A program made the position numbers and the translations under genes. A model generated the notes under the pieces. The model did no database searches, was not told the origin of the DNA, and saw only the letters and a program-made list of their open reading frames with translations. Below are positions 7,148 through 14,912 of a DNA stretch of 25,609 nucleotides, piece after piece. Source of the DNA: an uncultured Clostridia bacterium (GTDB lineage: Bacteria; Bacillota; Clostridia; Oscillospirales; Acutalibacteraceae); contig CAKZZL010000018.1 of the NCBI GenBank assembly GCA_937884995.1, positions 1 through 25,609 of the forward strand, written 5' to 3'. Position 1 is the first letter of the stretch, and every line of letters starts with the position of its first letter.

Positions 7148-7820
7148 TACATTATTTAGTTTTTCATCAATCATAGGAACAGAAATTACACTTTCAACAT
7201 TTTTAATCTGTACTGCGGTTTCCCTTTTACTCGGAATCCTTACATCACTGGTATTTAAATTCAGAAATCATTCAACACAATCATTTTTAGTTACATTGGC
7301 AATCCTGCCTGCAATCGTTCAGGTAGTAATCATGATGGTAAACGGCAATATAGGAGCAGGTGTAGCAGTTGCGGGTGCATTTTCACTTGTACGCTTCCGT
7401 TCAGCTCCCGGTACTGCCAAAGAAATCGGAGTTATTTTTCTTGCAATGGCAATAGGACTTGCAACAGGTATGGGATATATAGGCCTGGCTGTAATATTCT
7501 TCCTGATACTTGCAGTATTTATGATAGTCCTTAATCTCATTAAGTTCGGCAGTGAAGATGGAAATGAACGAAAACTCAAAATAGTCATTCCAGAAAATCT
7601 TGATTATGACGGAATCTTTGATGACCTTTTTGAACAATATACTCAAAAGGCCAATCTTGAAAAAGTCAAGACAACAAACATGGGTACCCTATACGAACTT
7701 CAATACAGTATTATATTAAAAGGAAATGAAATCCCCAAGCAGTTCATCGATGAGATCCGTTGCAGAAACGGTAATCTGAACATCACATGCAGCAAGGTGG
7801 ACAGCAAGGAATCGCTTTAA
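7140..7820 (+). CDS. DUF4956 membrane protein
   Basis: 226 residues. Three or four hydrophobic segments lie between residues 15 and 140, followed by a soluble, presumably cytoplasmic domain of about 85 residues. The family signature GAFSLVRFRSAPGTAKEIG lies at residues 79-97, in the loop after the second or third helix. The GTG start overlaps the end of the polymerase gene by 8 bp and has AAAGGAG about 9 nt upstream, so the two are translationally coupled. DUF4956 genes are repeatedly found next to VTC-domain genes. I infer that it anchors the polymerase or forms the channel that passes its product, as the transmembrane domain does in the yeast VTC complex. No experimental function is known to me. 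Confidence 0.8.
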   Translation: MLDTLFSFSSIIGTEITLSTFLICTAVSLLLGILTSLVFKFRNHSTQSFLVTLAILPAIVQVVIMMVNGNIGAGVAVAGAFSLVRFRSAPGTAKEIGVIFLAMAIGLATGMGYIGLAVIFFLILAVFMIVLNLIKFGSEDGNERKLKIVIPENLDYDGIFDDLFEQYTQKANLEKVKTTNMGTLYELQYSIILKGNEIPKQFIDEIRCRNGNLNITCSKVDSKESL

Positions 7821-7831
7821 GCTTAAAAAAG

Positions 7832-7864
7832 TTATGACACGGGCTAAATTAACCCGTGTCATAA
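7832..7864 (+). terminator. Hairpin after the polymerase-DUF4956 operon
   Basis: A perfect 12-bp stem (7832-7843 with 7853-7864, arms TTATGACACGGG/CCCGTGTCATAA), 9-nt loop, 11 bp past the DUF4956 stop. The plus-strand U tract is poor (ATTATTC) and an A run precedes the stem, so it may be a partial terminator or an mRNA 3'-end stabiliser. Some read-through into the regulator genes is possible. Confidence 0.65.
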
Positions 7865-7871
7865 TTATTCA

Positions 7872-7900
7872 TTGAATTAATTTTTTACATAAGATATAAT
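7872..7900 (+). promoter_or_regulatory. Promoter of the two-component regulator genes
   Basis: TTGAAT (7872-7877) and TATAAT (7895-7900) are separated by 17 bp, a near-consensus sigma-A promoter, 19 bp before the response-regulator start. No TTTAGGTT boxes are present, so the regulator genes seem to have constitutive expression separate from the operon they probably control. Confidence 0.75.
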
Positions 7901-7918
7901 ATAGGCGGTGGTGATATT

Positions 7919-8599
7919 ATGCGTTTGCTTATAGCAGAAGACGAGGTCGATTTAGCAGAGGCGCTTACAGTTTTCTTTGAGAGAAATCAATTTACGGTTG
8001 ATACAGTTAACGACGGACTTTCGGCATATGAATATGCCGGAGCTGACGACTATGATGCAATAATACTTGATATAATGATGCCGAAAATGGACGGCATAGA
8101 AGTCCTCAGACGTTTAAGATCGGACGGCAACCATGTGCCGATAATGATGCTTACCGCTAAGGCAGAAAAAGATGATCGTATCATAGGATTCGATGCAGGC
8201 GCAGATGACTATCTTCCAAAACCTTTTGACACAGACGAACTGCTAAGTAGAGTTCGTGCAATTCTTCGAAGAAGGGAAGAGTATAAACCGTCTGTCATGA
8301 CATACGGAGATATTACCTTAAGTCCCGTAAGTGATATGCTTACATCTACCAGTGGCAAATCGGTGCGTTTAAGCGGCAGAGAATTCCAGGTTATGGAACT
8401 CTTTATGCACGCTCCAAAAACAGTATATTCCGCCGATAAAATCATGGAACGTGTATGGGGCTGGGATACGGATGCAGAGATAAATGTCGTATGGGTACAC
8501 ATCTCTAACTTAAGGAAAAAACTCAAACAAATAGATTCAAAAGTAACAATCCATGCAAATCGAGGGCTCGGATATATCATGGAGGATGAAAATGATTAA
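7919..8599 (+). CDS. OmpR/PhoB-family response regulator
   Basis: 226 residues. The receiver domain (residues 1-115) has the acidic pocket EDEVD near the N-terminus, the phospho-acceptor D51 in IILDIMMPKMDG, the conserved T in MMLTAKAE and the K in DYLPKPFD. A linker leads to a C-terminal winged-helix DNA-binding domain (about 127-222) with LSGREFQVMELFM, a recognition helix near VVWVHISNLRKKL, and the C-terminal wing HANRGLGYIME. This architecture binds tandem direct repeats about 11 bp apart. Such repeats are present in the divergent promoter 1.5 kb upstream, the most likely target. The stop codon overlaps the kinase start by 8 bp. GGTGGTGAT precedes the ATG. Confidence 0.9.
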   Translation: MRLLIAEDEVDLAEALTVFFERNQFTVDTVNDGLSAYEYAGADDYDAIILDIMMPKMDGIEVLRRLRSDGNHVPIMMLTAKAEKDDRIIGFDAGADDYLPKPFDTDELLSRVRAILRRREEYKPSVMTYGDITLSPVSDMLTSTSGKSVRLSGREFQVMELFMHAPKTVYSADKIMERVWGWDTDAEINVVWVHISNLRKKLKQIDSKVTIHANRGLGYIMEDEND

Positions 8600-9857
8600 A
8601 AAACTCCGTAAAAGATTTATACGTATATCCACTATTGCAGTTTCATCCGTAATGATCCTGCTTTTCATATCACTGAATATCTTTAACTTTATATCAGTAA
8701 ATTCAAAGCTTAATAACACTTTGAACATGATAATCAAAAACCAGGGAACAATGCCGGACTTTAATGACCGGCAGACACCGCCCGGGATGGATGACAAGAA
8801 GCCGGATGATATGGATATGAATATGAATATGAACAGGGGACAGTTCAATGAAGAAACTCCATTTTCAACACGGTATTTTGTCCTCTGCTATGATGCGCAG
8901 GGTCAGAAGATAAGTTCCAATCTTGAAAAGATCGCGGCTGTTACCGAAGAAGATACCCAGGAATATATAACACTGGCACTGAAAAAAGGGGAAGGCTCCG
9001 GCTTTACTGATGGTTACAAATATATGACGGTATTGCAATCAGACGGCAGCTACATGACTGTATTCTTGAATGATGAGAAAGAAATAAGCTCGGCAAATAC
9101 GATCTTTTTTGTTTCGCTGGGAGCTACTGTTGCTTGCATATGTCTCATATGTATAATCATTGTTCTTTTCTCAAAAAGGGCAATTGATCCGGTAATACAG
9201 AGCAATCAGAAACAAAAACAGTTCATAACCGATGCCAGTCATGAACTTAAAACTCCGATAACCGTCATTAACACAAGCTTAAGTGTTCTGGAAATGGAAG
9301 TCGGAAAGCAAAAATGGATTGATAAGGCAAAGGCACAAACCGAAAAGTTAAAAGATCTTGTTAATTCTCTTGTTACATTATCCAGAATGGATGAAGAAAA
9401 TCCGATAAATAAAAGAGAATTCAATATAAGCGAAACATTGAAGGAGACAGCGGAATCATTTGCCGATTTTGCCGAAAGCCAGGGCCACAGACTTGAAATC
9501 GACATCACACCGGATTTGCAGTATTTCGGAGATGAGTATTCTTTAAGACAGCTTACATCCATACTTATAGAAAACGCGGTTAAATATGCTTCTGCGTGCT
9601 CTCCAATCAAATTCAAACTTCTCAAAGACAAAAAATCCATCAATATCATAACCGAAAACGAAGCCGATAATATTGATGTCTCAGAACTTGATAAACTCTT
9701 TGACCGTTTTTACAGAGCAGATAAGGCTAGATCCGAAAAAAGCGGATTCGGTATAGGCCTTTCAATTGCAAGGAGCATTTGTGAAACTCATTCAGGAGAT
9801 ATCAGTGCGACAAGTGATGACGGCAAGACAATAAGATTTACAGCAAGAATTAAATAA
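8592..9857 (+). CDS. Sensor histidine kinase with a Met/Asn/Asp-rich extracellular segment
   Basis: 421 residues from ATG 8592, chosen because GGAGG (8581-8585) lies 6 nt upstream; a longer in-frame start would overlap the regulator more and lacks this site. A membrane helix at about 12-34, an extracytoplasmic region of about 135 residues, and a second helix at about 170-195 frame the sensor. The kinase core has H217 in DASHELKTPITV (H box), the N box LIENAVKYA, and the G boxes FYRADKARSEKSGFGIGLSIARSI. The sensor loop contains TPPGM and the hexapeptide-like DMDMNMNMN (residues 73-81). It is cognate to the upstream regulator by overlap. The signal is unknown: envelope polymer, cation or metal are possible. 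A terminator follows directly, closing the unit. Confidence 0.9.
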   Translation: MIKKLRKRFIRISTIAVSSVMILLFISLNIFNFISVNSKLNNTLNMIIKNQGTMPDFNDRQTPPGMDDKKPDDMDMNMNMNRGQFNEETPFSTRYFVLCYDAQGQKISSNLEKIAAVTEEDTQEYITLALKKGEGSGFTDGYKYMTVLQSDGSYMTVFLNDEKEISSANTIFFVSLGATVACICLICIIIVLFSKRAIDPVIQSNQKQKQFITDASHELKTPITVINTSLSVLEMEVGKQKWIDKAKAQTEKLKDLVNSLVTLSRMDEENPINKREFNISETLKETAESFADFAESQGHRLEIDITPDLQYFGDEYSLRQLTSILIENAVKYASACSPIKFKLLKDKKSINIITENEADNIDVSELDKLFDRFYRADKARSEKSGFGIGLSIARSICETHSGDISATSDDGKTIRFTARIK

Positions 9858-9896
9858 AAGATGCCATGCAAGAAGAATTTCCTGCATGGCTTTTTT
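9856..9896. terminator. Bidirectional terminator between the kinase and the PPP-type phosphatase
   Basis: 8-bp stem GCCATGCA/TGCATGGC (9863-9870 with 9883-9890), 12-nt loop, followed on the plus strand by TTTTTTC. On the minus strand it is followed by ATCTTTTATTT. It can serve both convergent genes. Confidence 0.85.
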
Positions 9897-9906
9897 CATA
9901 TATATT

Positions 9907-10605
9907 TCAGTTTTTAAACAATGCATAGTCATCCAGCCTCAAAAGAATCGGCTCGTTTCCGTATGCCGCGCCGCAATCGATGCAAGTCCAGGTTCGGGTC
10001 TTTAATATTTTACCATCATATTTCTTATCAAGGCATTTGGTAGGTGTATGACCAAACACAGTATGAATATCATCATAATATTCATCACTGAGTTCCGGCC
10101 AGGCCCAGATTAAGTCATCAGCTGAGTAGTCACTGATTTTCTTCTTTTTGCTGAAATTATCAAAACCTGCATGAACGAGAACAAAGTCCTTCGTGTCTGT
10201 GCTGACAGCCTCATAAAGCGGGCAATCACGCAGATAGTCAAGAATATCGAGTTGTTTTTCACGCGGAAGTTTTTTGAGGGCATCAAGTGTTGCGTCACCG
10301 CCGTTCAACTTATAGTTTGTGAGAAGTTCAATTTTGTCAGCGGTCCAGGCAGCTATAGTTTCTTCTGTTATCTCATCAAAGATAAAATCACAAGAGAGAA
10401 GCATTGCCTCATGATTTCCCAAAATAAGCTGGACATTGCTTTGCTCGAGTAACCAGAGCAGAATACTCACACCCCCGTCACCATTGCGGTCAATAACATC
10501 TCCCAATATATACAGAAAATCATTATCATTGAAATCCGCCTTTTTAAGTAGCATCTTTAATCTTTCAACCGGATATCCGTGCAAATCTGAAATTATATAA
10601 ATCAT
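9907..10605 (-). CDS. Metallophosphoesterase, PPP/ApaH-like serine-threonine phosphatase fold
   Basis: 232 residues from ATG at 10605, chosen because AGGTGAT lies just upstream and the protein then begins MIYIISDLHG, the first metal motif. The frame stays open to 10743, but that extension lacks a ribosome binding site. Metal and catalytic motifs are SDLHG (residues 6-10), GDVIDRNGDG (about 34-43), LGNHE (about 59-63), LVHAG (about 158) and VFGHTP (about 194). The GDxxDR/GNHE pattern marks the PPP group, which includes diadenosine tetraphosphatase and protein phosphatases such as PrpE. It is cytoplasmic; the substrate is uncertain. It is convergent with the kinase gene and divergent from a second metallophosphoesterase. 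Confidence 0.85.
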   Translation of the reverse strand: MIYIISDLHGYPVERLKMLLKKADFNDNDFLYILGDVIDRNGDGGVSILLWLLEQSNVQLILGNHEAMLLSCDFIFDEITEETIAAWTADKIELLTNYKLNGGDATLDALKKLPREKQLDILDYLRDCPLYEAVSTDTKDFVLVHAGFDNFSKKKKISDYSADDLIWAWPELSDEYYDDIHTVFGHTPTKCLDKKYDGKILKTRTWTCIDCGAAYGNEPILLRLDDYALFKN

Positions 10606-10726
10606 AAAAACATCACCTATAAATTTAAATATCATATTTTGTAAAATTTTTCTATCATTTTCATCAAATAATATACTACAAAGAGGATACAAAAAACGGG
10701 ACATATACAAATATTTGCGGATATTC

Positions 10727-10755
10727 TTTAAATTTACGGTCATTTGTTGTATAAT
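10727..10755 (+). promoter_or_regulatory. Probable promoter of the 451-residue metallophosphoesterase
   Basis: A consensus -10 TATAAT (10750-10755) lies about 50 bp before the start. The -35 is weak (TTTAAA at 10727-10732, spacing 17). Confidence 0.45.
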
Positions 10756-10806
10756 CTTTTCGTAAATTGATTCTATATAAATCCAGCGGATATATCGGAG
10801 ACTAAT

Positions 10807-12162
10807 ATGAAAGAATTAAAATTTTATCTCATAACTGATACACATTATTTCAAAAACTCTCTTGGGGCATATGGTAAAGAATATGAGGAGTTTATGGAAA
10901 CAGAGCAAAAATGTTTTGCAGAAACACAAGCCATCAATGAGTCCGTTTTTAAATATCTTGAGACTGCAGATGAATCGGATATCCTGCTTATTGCAGGCGA
11001 TTTGACATTCTGGGGTGAGACAGAAAACCATGAAGCCTTCACAAAACTGCTTCATGATTTTAAGGAAAAGAGCGGCAAGCGGATCTATGTGTTAACTGCG
11101 GGCCATGATTTTGACAATAACTCTTTCGGATTTAATGACAAAGGCCGCTTTAGTATCGAGAGTACAAGTTTTGAATCCCTCTGTGATTACTATAAGGACT
11201 TTGGCTACGGAGATGCCATTGCATTTAATAAGGAACATCTCTCTTATGTGGCACAGCTTTCGGACGATGTCAGACTTTTGGTCATCTGTAACGATATATC
11301 CGGTAAAAAACATATAGCCTACGATGACGAATTTTTGGCATGGATTGTTCAGCAGGCAAAAAAAGCTCAGGATGACGGACAAATGATGTTCGCTATGGAA
11401 CATTATCCTGTACTTCCCGGACAACCTGTACTTGCACTTATAGCAGATGCATGGCAGGCGGAAAGCAAAAAGCTGGTGAACACACTGGCGGATAATGGAG
11501 TCCATCTCATTTTCACAGGACATATGCACAATCAAAGTATAAATGTGACCAGGAGTGAAAAAGGCAACCTTTTCTATGACGTCTGCACCGGTTCCGTTAT
11601 CGGATGGCCCTCATTTATGAGACTTGTAACCATAGAAGACGAAAACACAGTAAATATTAAAAGTATACAGACACCAGAGTTTGAATGGGACAAAAAAGGC
11701 CTCAGCAGCGAAGAATATCTCATAGCGCAATTTGAGAAGATGATCAGAACTGTTATATATTCAATGAGAGATAACCCTGAGAAATTCATGCACAAGGTCA
11801 ACATGAAATATTCACCCTCAAAAGCTAAACTTGTTCATATGCTGGGTAAAAAACTTAACAAGATGACAGTTGGCCAGTTTGCGCATTTGTTGGGCCTCAG
11901 TGCATCACCGGAAATAAAAAAAGATTCCTTTGTGGAATTTGCCGTTGATATAGTACGCAGTATCTTTGAGGGAAACCAGCCCTATGTTGAAGGCACAGCC
12001 AAAGGCGATCTCCTGCTAAAAGTCTTTAAGAGACTTAAGCCATTCTTTAAGAATATGAAGGACTCACAAGGAAACCCGATGGACTTCTATGAGGTAATGA
12101 AAAATACAGTAGGAAACTATGGCATTGATGACTATAACGCGACAATAAAACTTTCAGATTGA
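10807..12162 (+). CDS. Calcineurin-like metallophosphoesterase with a C-terminal extension
   Basis: 451 residues. The first 270 or so form the phosphoesterase: LITDTHY (residues 8-14), IAGDLTFWGE (about 61-70), TAGHDFDN (about 98-105), MEHYPVLPG (about 197-205) and FTGHMHNQ (about 238-245). The third motif departs from the usual GNH[DE]: the metal-binding Asn seems to be missing and the sequence reads A-G-H-D. The remaining 180 residues are charged and helical with no recognised domain. No signal peptide is seen, so it is cytoplasmic or peripherally attached. It is divergent from the PPP-type phosphatase. The substrate is unknown. CGGAGA precedes the start. Confidence 0.8.
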   Translation: MKELKFYLITDTHYFKNSLGAYGKEYEEFMETEQKCFAETQAINESVFKYLETADESDILLIAGDLTFWGETENHEAFTKLLHDFKEKSGKRIYVLTAGHDFDNNSFGFNDKGRFSIESTSFESLCDYYKDFGYGDAIAFNKEHLSYVAQLSDDVRLLVICNDISGKKHIAYDDEFLAWIVQQAKKAQDDGQMMFAMEHYPVLPGQPVLALIADAWQAESKKLVNTLADNGVHLIFTGHMHNQSINVTRSEKGNLFYDVCTGSVIGWPSFMRLVTIEDENTVNIKSIQTPEFEWDKKGLSSEEYLIAQFEKMIRTVIYSMRDNPEKFMHKVNMKYSPSKAKLVHMLGKKLNKMTVGQFAHLLGLSASPEIKKDSFVEFAVDIVRSIFEGNQPYVEGTAKGDLLLKVFKRLKPFFKNMKDSQGNPMDFYEVMKNTVGNYGIDDYNATIKLSD

Positions 12163-12245
12163 TATTTTACGGGTGATGCAAATATCTATATTGCTTTATA
12201 ATTTGTATTTACGCCCTGCATTTCTTATATTTATGTAAAGCCATT

Positions 12246-12290
12246 AAAAAAATAAGAAGCCCTGAAAGCTAAACACTTTCAAGGCTTCTT
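12246..12290 (-). terminator. Terminator of tRNA-Arg
   Basis: A long stem, AAGAAGCC-C-TGAAAG (12254 on) with CTTTCA-A-GGCTTCTT (to 12290), lies immediately 3' of the tRNA. On the minus strand it is followed by TATTTTTTTAATG. Confidence 0.85.
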
Positions 12291-12367
12291 TGGCGCGCTG
12301 GAAGGGACTCGAACCCCCGACCTTTTGGTTCGTAGCCAAACACTCTATCCAGCTGAGCTACCAGCGC
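12291..12367 (-). tRNA. tRNA-Arg (anticodon ACG)
   Basis: Full cloverleaf of 77 nt including an encoded CCA end. The acceptor stem is GCGCTGG/CCAGCGC with discriminator G, the D-loop contains AGCTGGATA, the anticodon stem is TTTGG/CCAAA around loop CTACGAA (anticodon ACG, reading CGU and, with inosine, CGC/CGA), and the T-loop is TTCGAGT. A terminator follows within one base. Confidence 0.95.
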
Positions 12368-12420
12368 AAATTATCAAAAATATTCAATTGTTAACAGTTC
12401 GTACACAATATGGCTGTATA

Positions 12421-12460
12421 GTTCGTAGCCAGTCACACTATCCAACTGAGCTACCGGCGC
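12421..12460 (-). pseudogene. tRNA-Arg(ACG) relic, 5' half only
   Basis: The minus strand reads as the first 40 nt of a tRNA-Arg: acceptor 5' strand GCGCCGG, TA, D-arm, anticodon 5' stem ACTGG and loop CTACGAA plus C. It then leaves tRNA sequence abruptly. It differs from the intact tRNA 54 bp away (stem ACTGG instead of TTTGG), so it is not a recent partial copy. Its missing partner seems to be the 3' half at 17277-17320, whose stem strand CCAGT is exactly complementary. Confidence 0.75.
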
Positions 12461-12616
12461 ATGCATTTCAAAATGCCTTTGTATGATATCACTAAGATAG
12501 CATTTTGTCAATTGAAATGACGAAAGATTTGCAAAATATCTGTTATTTTCCTGAAAGATATGCTATCATATATATTAACTTTGTAATATATCTTTTCGTG
12601 AAAGGAGTGGAGTATC

Positions 12617-14083
12617 ATACAGGAAAGATGTGACCTGCTTATTGTGGGCGCAGGTGTTGCAGGACTTTATGCCGCATTGAGCATGCCTGATAATGTTAAC
12701 GTTATAATCTTGTCAAAAAAAAATGATACTCTCTCCAACAGCTCGCTTGCACAGGGCGGAGTTGCAGCAGTATTGAGTTTTGAAGATGACAGTTTTGAAC
12801 TGCATATAGAAGATACAATGATTGCGGGACAGAGAGCCAATGACATTGTATCCGTTCAAACTCTTGTGGAACAGGGACCTGACCAGGTCAGAAAGATAAT
12901 TGAACTCGGAGTCGATTTCGATAAAAATGAAGACGGAAGCCTGCAAAAAACATTGGAAGGCGGACACAGCAGGAGAAGAATAGTTCATCATAAAGATACA
13001 ACGGGCGCTGAGATAGTGGAAAAACTGCTCATTGAGACAAAAAAGCGTAAGAATATTCAGCTTTATGAGAATTCACCCGTATTCAAACTGAATCGTATTG
13101 CAAACGGCATATGCGCAAACGTACTTCAAAATGACGGGCAAAAAGAGATATTCGCCGATTATTGCATTTTGGCAACCGGAGGAATAGGCAGGGTATACAG
13201 GTATACGACAAATCCGTCAGTTGCAACAGGTGATGGAATAAGACTTGCATATGAACTGGGAGCCAATATAAAGAATCTCAGTTATATCCAATTCCATCCG
13301 ACAGCATTTAACTCATCGGATAATGAACAATTCTTAATAAGTGAAGCCGTAAGAGGAGAAGGGGCATACCTCCTTAACTGCAATAAGGAAAGGTTTATGG
13401 ATAGATATGACAAACGTCTGGAACTTGCACCCAGAGATGTTGTATCCAAGTCTATTATAGTTGAGTCACGCAGAACGGGAAGCAATAAATTTTACCTTGA
13501 TATAACCCACAGGGACAGAGATTATCTTTTGAACAGATTTCCCGGAATATATGAAGGATGCTTAAAATACGGTGTTGATATAACTAAGGATCTGATACCT
13601 GTCTTCCCATGTCAGCACTATCTTATGGGTGGTATTGAGGTTGACCTGAACGGACGTACTACCATTAACAGGATTTATGCTATAGGCGAGTGCTCCAATA
13701 CGGGAGTACACGGTAAAAACAGACTTGCAAGCAACTCATTGCTTGAAGCGCTTGTCTGGGGCAAAAGAGCTGCAGACGATATAGTTAATAATATGAAAAA
13801 CAATCTTGCAAAAGCAGAGATAAAAGGCGATTATTCATTGGACTTGGATGGTGCTCCTGTAATAAAAGGGATAAGGTCGGAAATAAAAAAAATCATGCAA
13901 AGATCCTACTTCGTGATGCCTGCCAACGAGGATGTTGTCAGGATGGGATACAAGAGGGTTGGAGAAATACTCAACAGATTAAAAAACGGCAAATTCAAAA
14001 TAACGCCTGAATATTGTGAAACATTAAGTCTTGCAACTATAGCATATATCATACTCGGGGAGGTAAATGAGAATAATGCTTAA
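12617..14083 (+). CDS. nadB: L-aspartate oxidase
   Basis: FAD enzyme that oxidises L-aspartate to iminoaspartate, the first step of de novo NAD synthesis. Motifs: Rossmann LLIVGAGVAGLYAAL, SNSSLAQGGVAA, GGHSRRRIVHHKDTTG, LATGGIGRVYRYTTNP, SYIQFHPTAF, SEAVRGEGAYL, APRDVVSKSI, CQHYLMGGIEVDLNGRT and YAIGECSNTGVHGKNRLASNSLLEALV. No ATG precedes the first beta strand. The first conventional start, GTG at 12644, falls inside the GxGxxG fold and would remove RCDLLI. AAAGGAG at 12601-12607 points to ATA at 12617 (one base from ATG; product MQERCDLLIVGAGVAG, about 488 residues) or ATC at 12614. I chose 12617. It heads an overlapping nadB-nadC-folC operon. nadA is not in the window. Confidence 0.9.
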   Translation: MQERCDLLIVGAGVAGLYAALSMPDNVNVIILSKKNDTLSNSSLAQGGVAAVLSFEDDSFELHIEDTMIAGQRANDIVSVQTLVEQGPDQVRKIIELGVDFDKNEDGSLQKTLEGGHSRRRIVHHKDTTGAEIVEKLLIETKKRKNIQLYENSPVFKLNRIANGICANVLQNDGQKEIFADYCILATGGIGRVYRYTTNPSVATGDGIRLAYELGANIKNLSYIQFHPTAFNSSDNEQFLISEAVRGEGAYLLNCNKERFMDRYDKRLELAPRDVVSKSIIVESRRTGSNKFYLDITHRDRDYLLNRFPGIYEGCLKYGVDITKDLIPVFPCQHYLMGGIEVDLNGRTTINRIYAIGECSNTGVHGKNRLASNSLLEALVWGKRAADDIVNNMKNNLAKAEIKGDYSLDLDGAPVIKGIRSEIKKIMQRSYFVMPANEDVVRMGYKRVGEILNRLKNGKFKITPEYCETLSLATIAYIILGEVNENNA

Positions 14084-14912
14084 TAACATATATATTGATG
14101 ATTTGATAAAACGTGCAATTGAAGAGGATATAAACTATATTGATGTTTCTTCGGATTATCTTATACCGGAAGACCAAAGAAACGATGCATACTTTGTTGC
14201 AAAGGATGATGGGGTTCTTTGCGGACTCAGTATTGCCATGAGAGTTTTCGAGATTATGGATGACGGGTTCAGTTACGATGCAAAAAAATCTGACGGTGAT
14301 ATCGTTCATAAAGGCGATATTATAGTAGAATTCAGCGGGAATACAAGAGCTATGCTTAAGGCAGAAAGAACATCATTAAATATCATACAGCATATGTCCG
14401 GTATTGCCAGTATTACAAGAAAGGCTATGGATTTGTGTGAAGGCACAAATGCAACAGTTGCAGACACAAGAAAGACTTTGCCGGGGCTCAGATCAATTCA
14501 AAAATACGCAGTTGTATGCGGCGGTGGTAAAAATCACAGATATAACTTATCAGATGCTGCAATGCTTAAAGATAATCATATAGATGCATCGGGCGGCATT
14601 ATGCAGGCAGTTGAAGCTCTCCGTTCCAAGGTCGGCCATATGACCAAGATTGAAGTCGAGACAAGAAATATGGAAGAAGTAGCAGAAGCAGTCAAGGCCG
14701 GAGCTGACGTTATTATGCTTGACAATATGTCAAATGAAGAGATGAAAGAAGCAGTCTCATACATAGCGGGCAGGGCAATAACCGAGGCCTCAGGCAATGT
14801 TACTCTTTCCAATATCGCAGAGGTTGCCAAAACAGGAGTTGACATCATATCACTTGGTATGATTACTCATTCCGTAAAAGCTTTTGATATTTCCATGAAA
14901 ATGAAGAAATGA
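14067..14912 (+). CDS. nadC: Nicotinate-nucleotide pyrophosphorylase (carboxylating)
   Basis: 281 residues, the family's usual length. It converts quinolinate and PRPP to nicotinate mononucleotide, CO2 and pyrophosphate. Conserved PRPP/quinolinate-binding segments are ERTSLNIIQHMSGIA (about residues 101-115), DTRKTLPGLR, GGGKNHRYNLSDAAMLKDNH, IEVETRN, VIMLDNMS and the C-terminal EASGNV...ISLGMITHS. The gene overlaps the end of nadB by 17 bp. GGGGAGG sits only 3 nt before ATG 14067, so the second ATG (14076) could also serve. It ends in an ATGA overlap with folC, so the three proteins are probably made in fixed ratio from one mRNA. Confidence 0.95.
   Translation: MRIMLNNIYIDDLIKRAIEEDINYIDVSSDYLIPEDQRNDAYFVAKDDGVLCGLSIAMRVFEIMDDGFSYDAKKSDGDIVHKGDIIVEFSGNTRAMLKAERTSLNIIQHMSGIASITRKAMDLCEGTNATVADTRKTLPGLRSIQKYAVVCGGGKNHRYNLSDAAMLKDNHIDASGGIMQAVEALRSKVGHMTKIEVETRNMEEVAEAVKAGADVIMLDNMSNEEMKEAVSYIAGRAITEASGNVTLSNIAEVAKTGVDIISLGMITHSVKAFDISMKMKK

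Noticed and set aside
8553..8591. Longer start for the histidine kinase
   Set aside because: The ATG at 8592 has GGAGG at proper spacing and is followed by a basic segment and the first membrane helix; the longer form adds a sequence unlike a kinase N-terminus.
10606..10743. N-terminal extension of the PPP-type phosphatase to 278 residues
   Set aside because: The extension lacks a ribosome binding site and precedes the natural MIYIISDLHG start, which has AGGTGAT upstream.
12536..12593. Several ATATCT/AGATAT inverted repeats upstream of nadB as a NAD-repressor operator
   Set aside because: The region is very AT-rich, the repeats are short and irregular, and I could not match a known NiaR or NrtR site.
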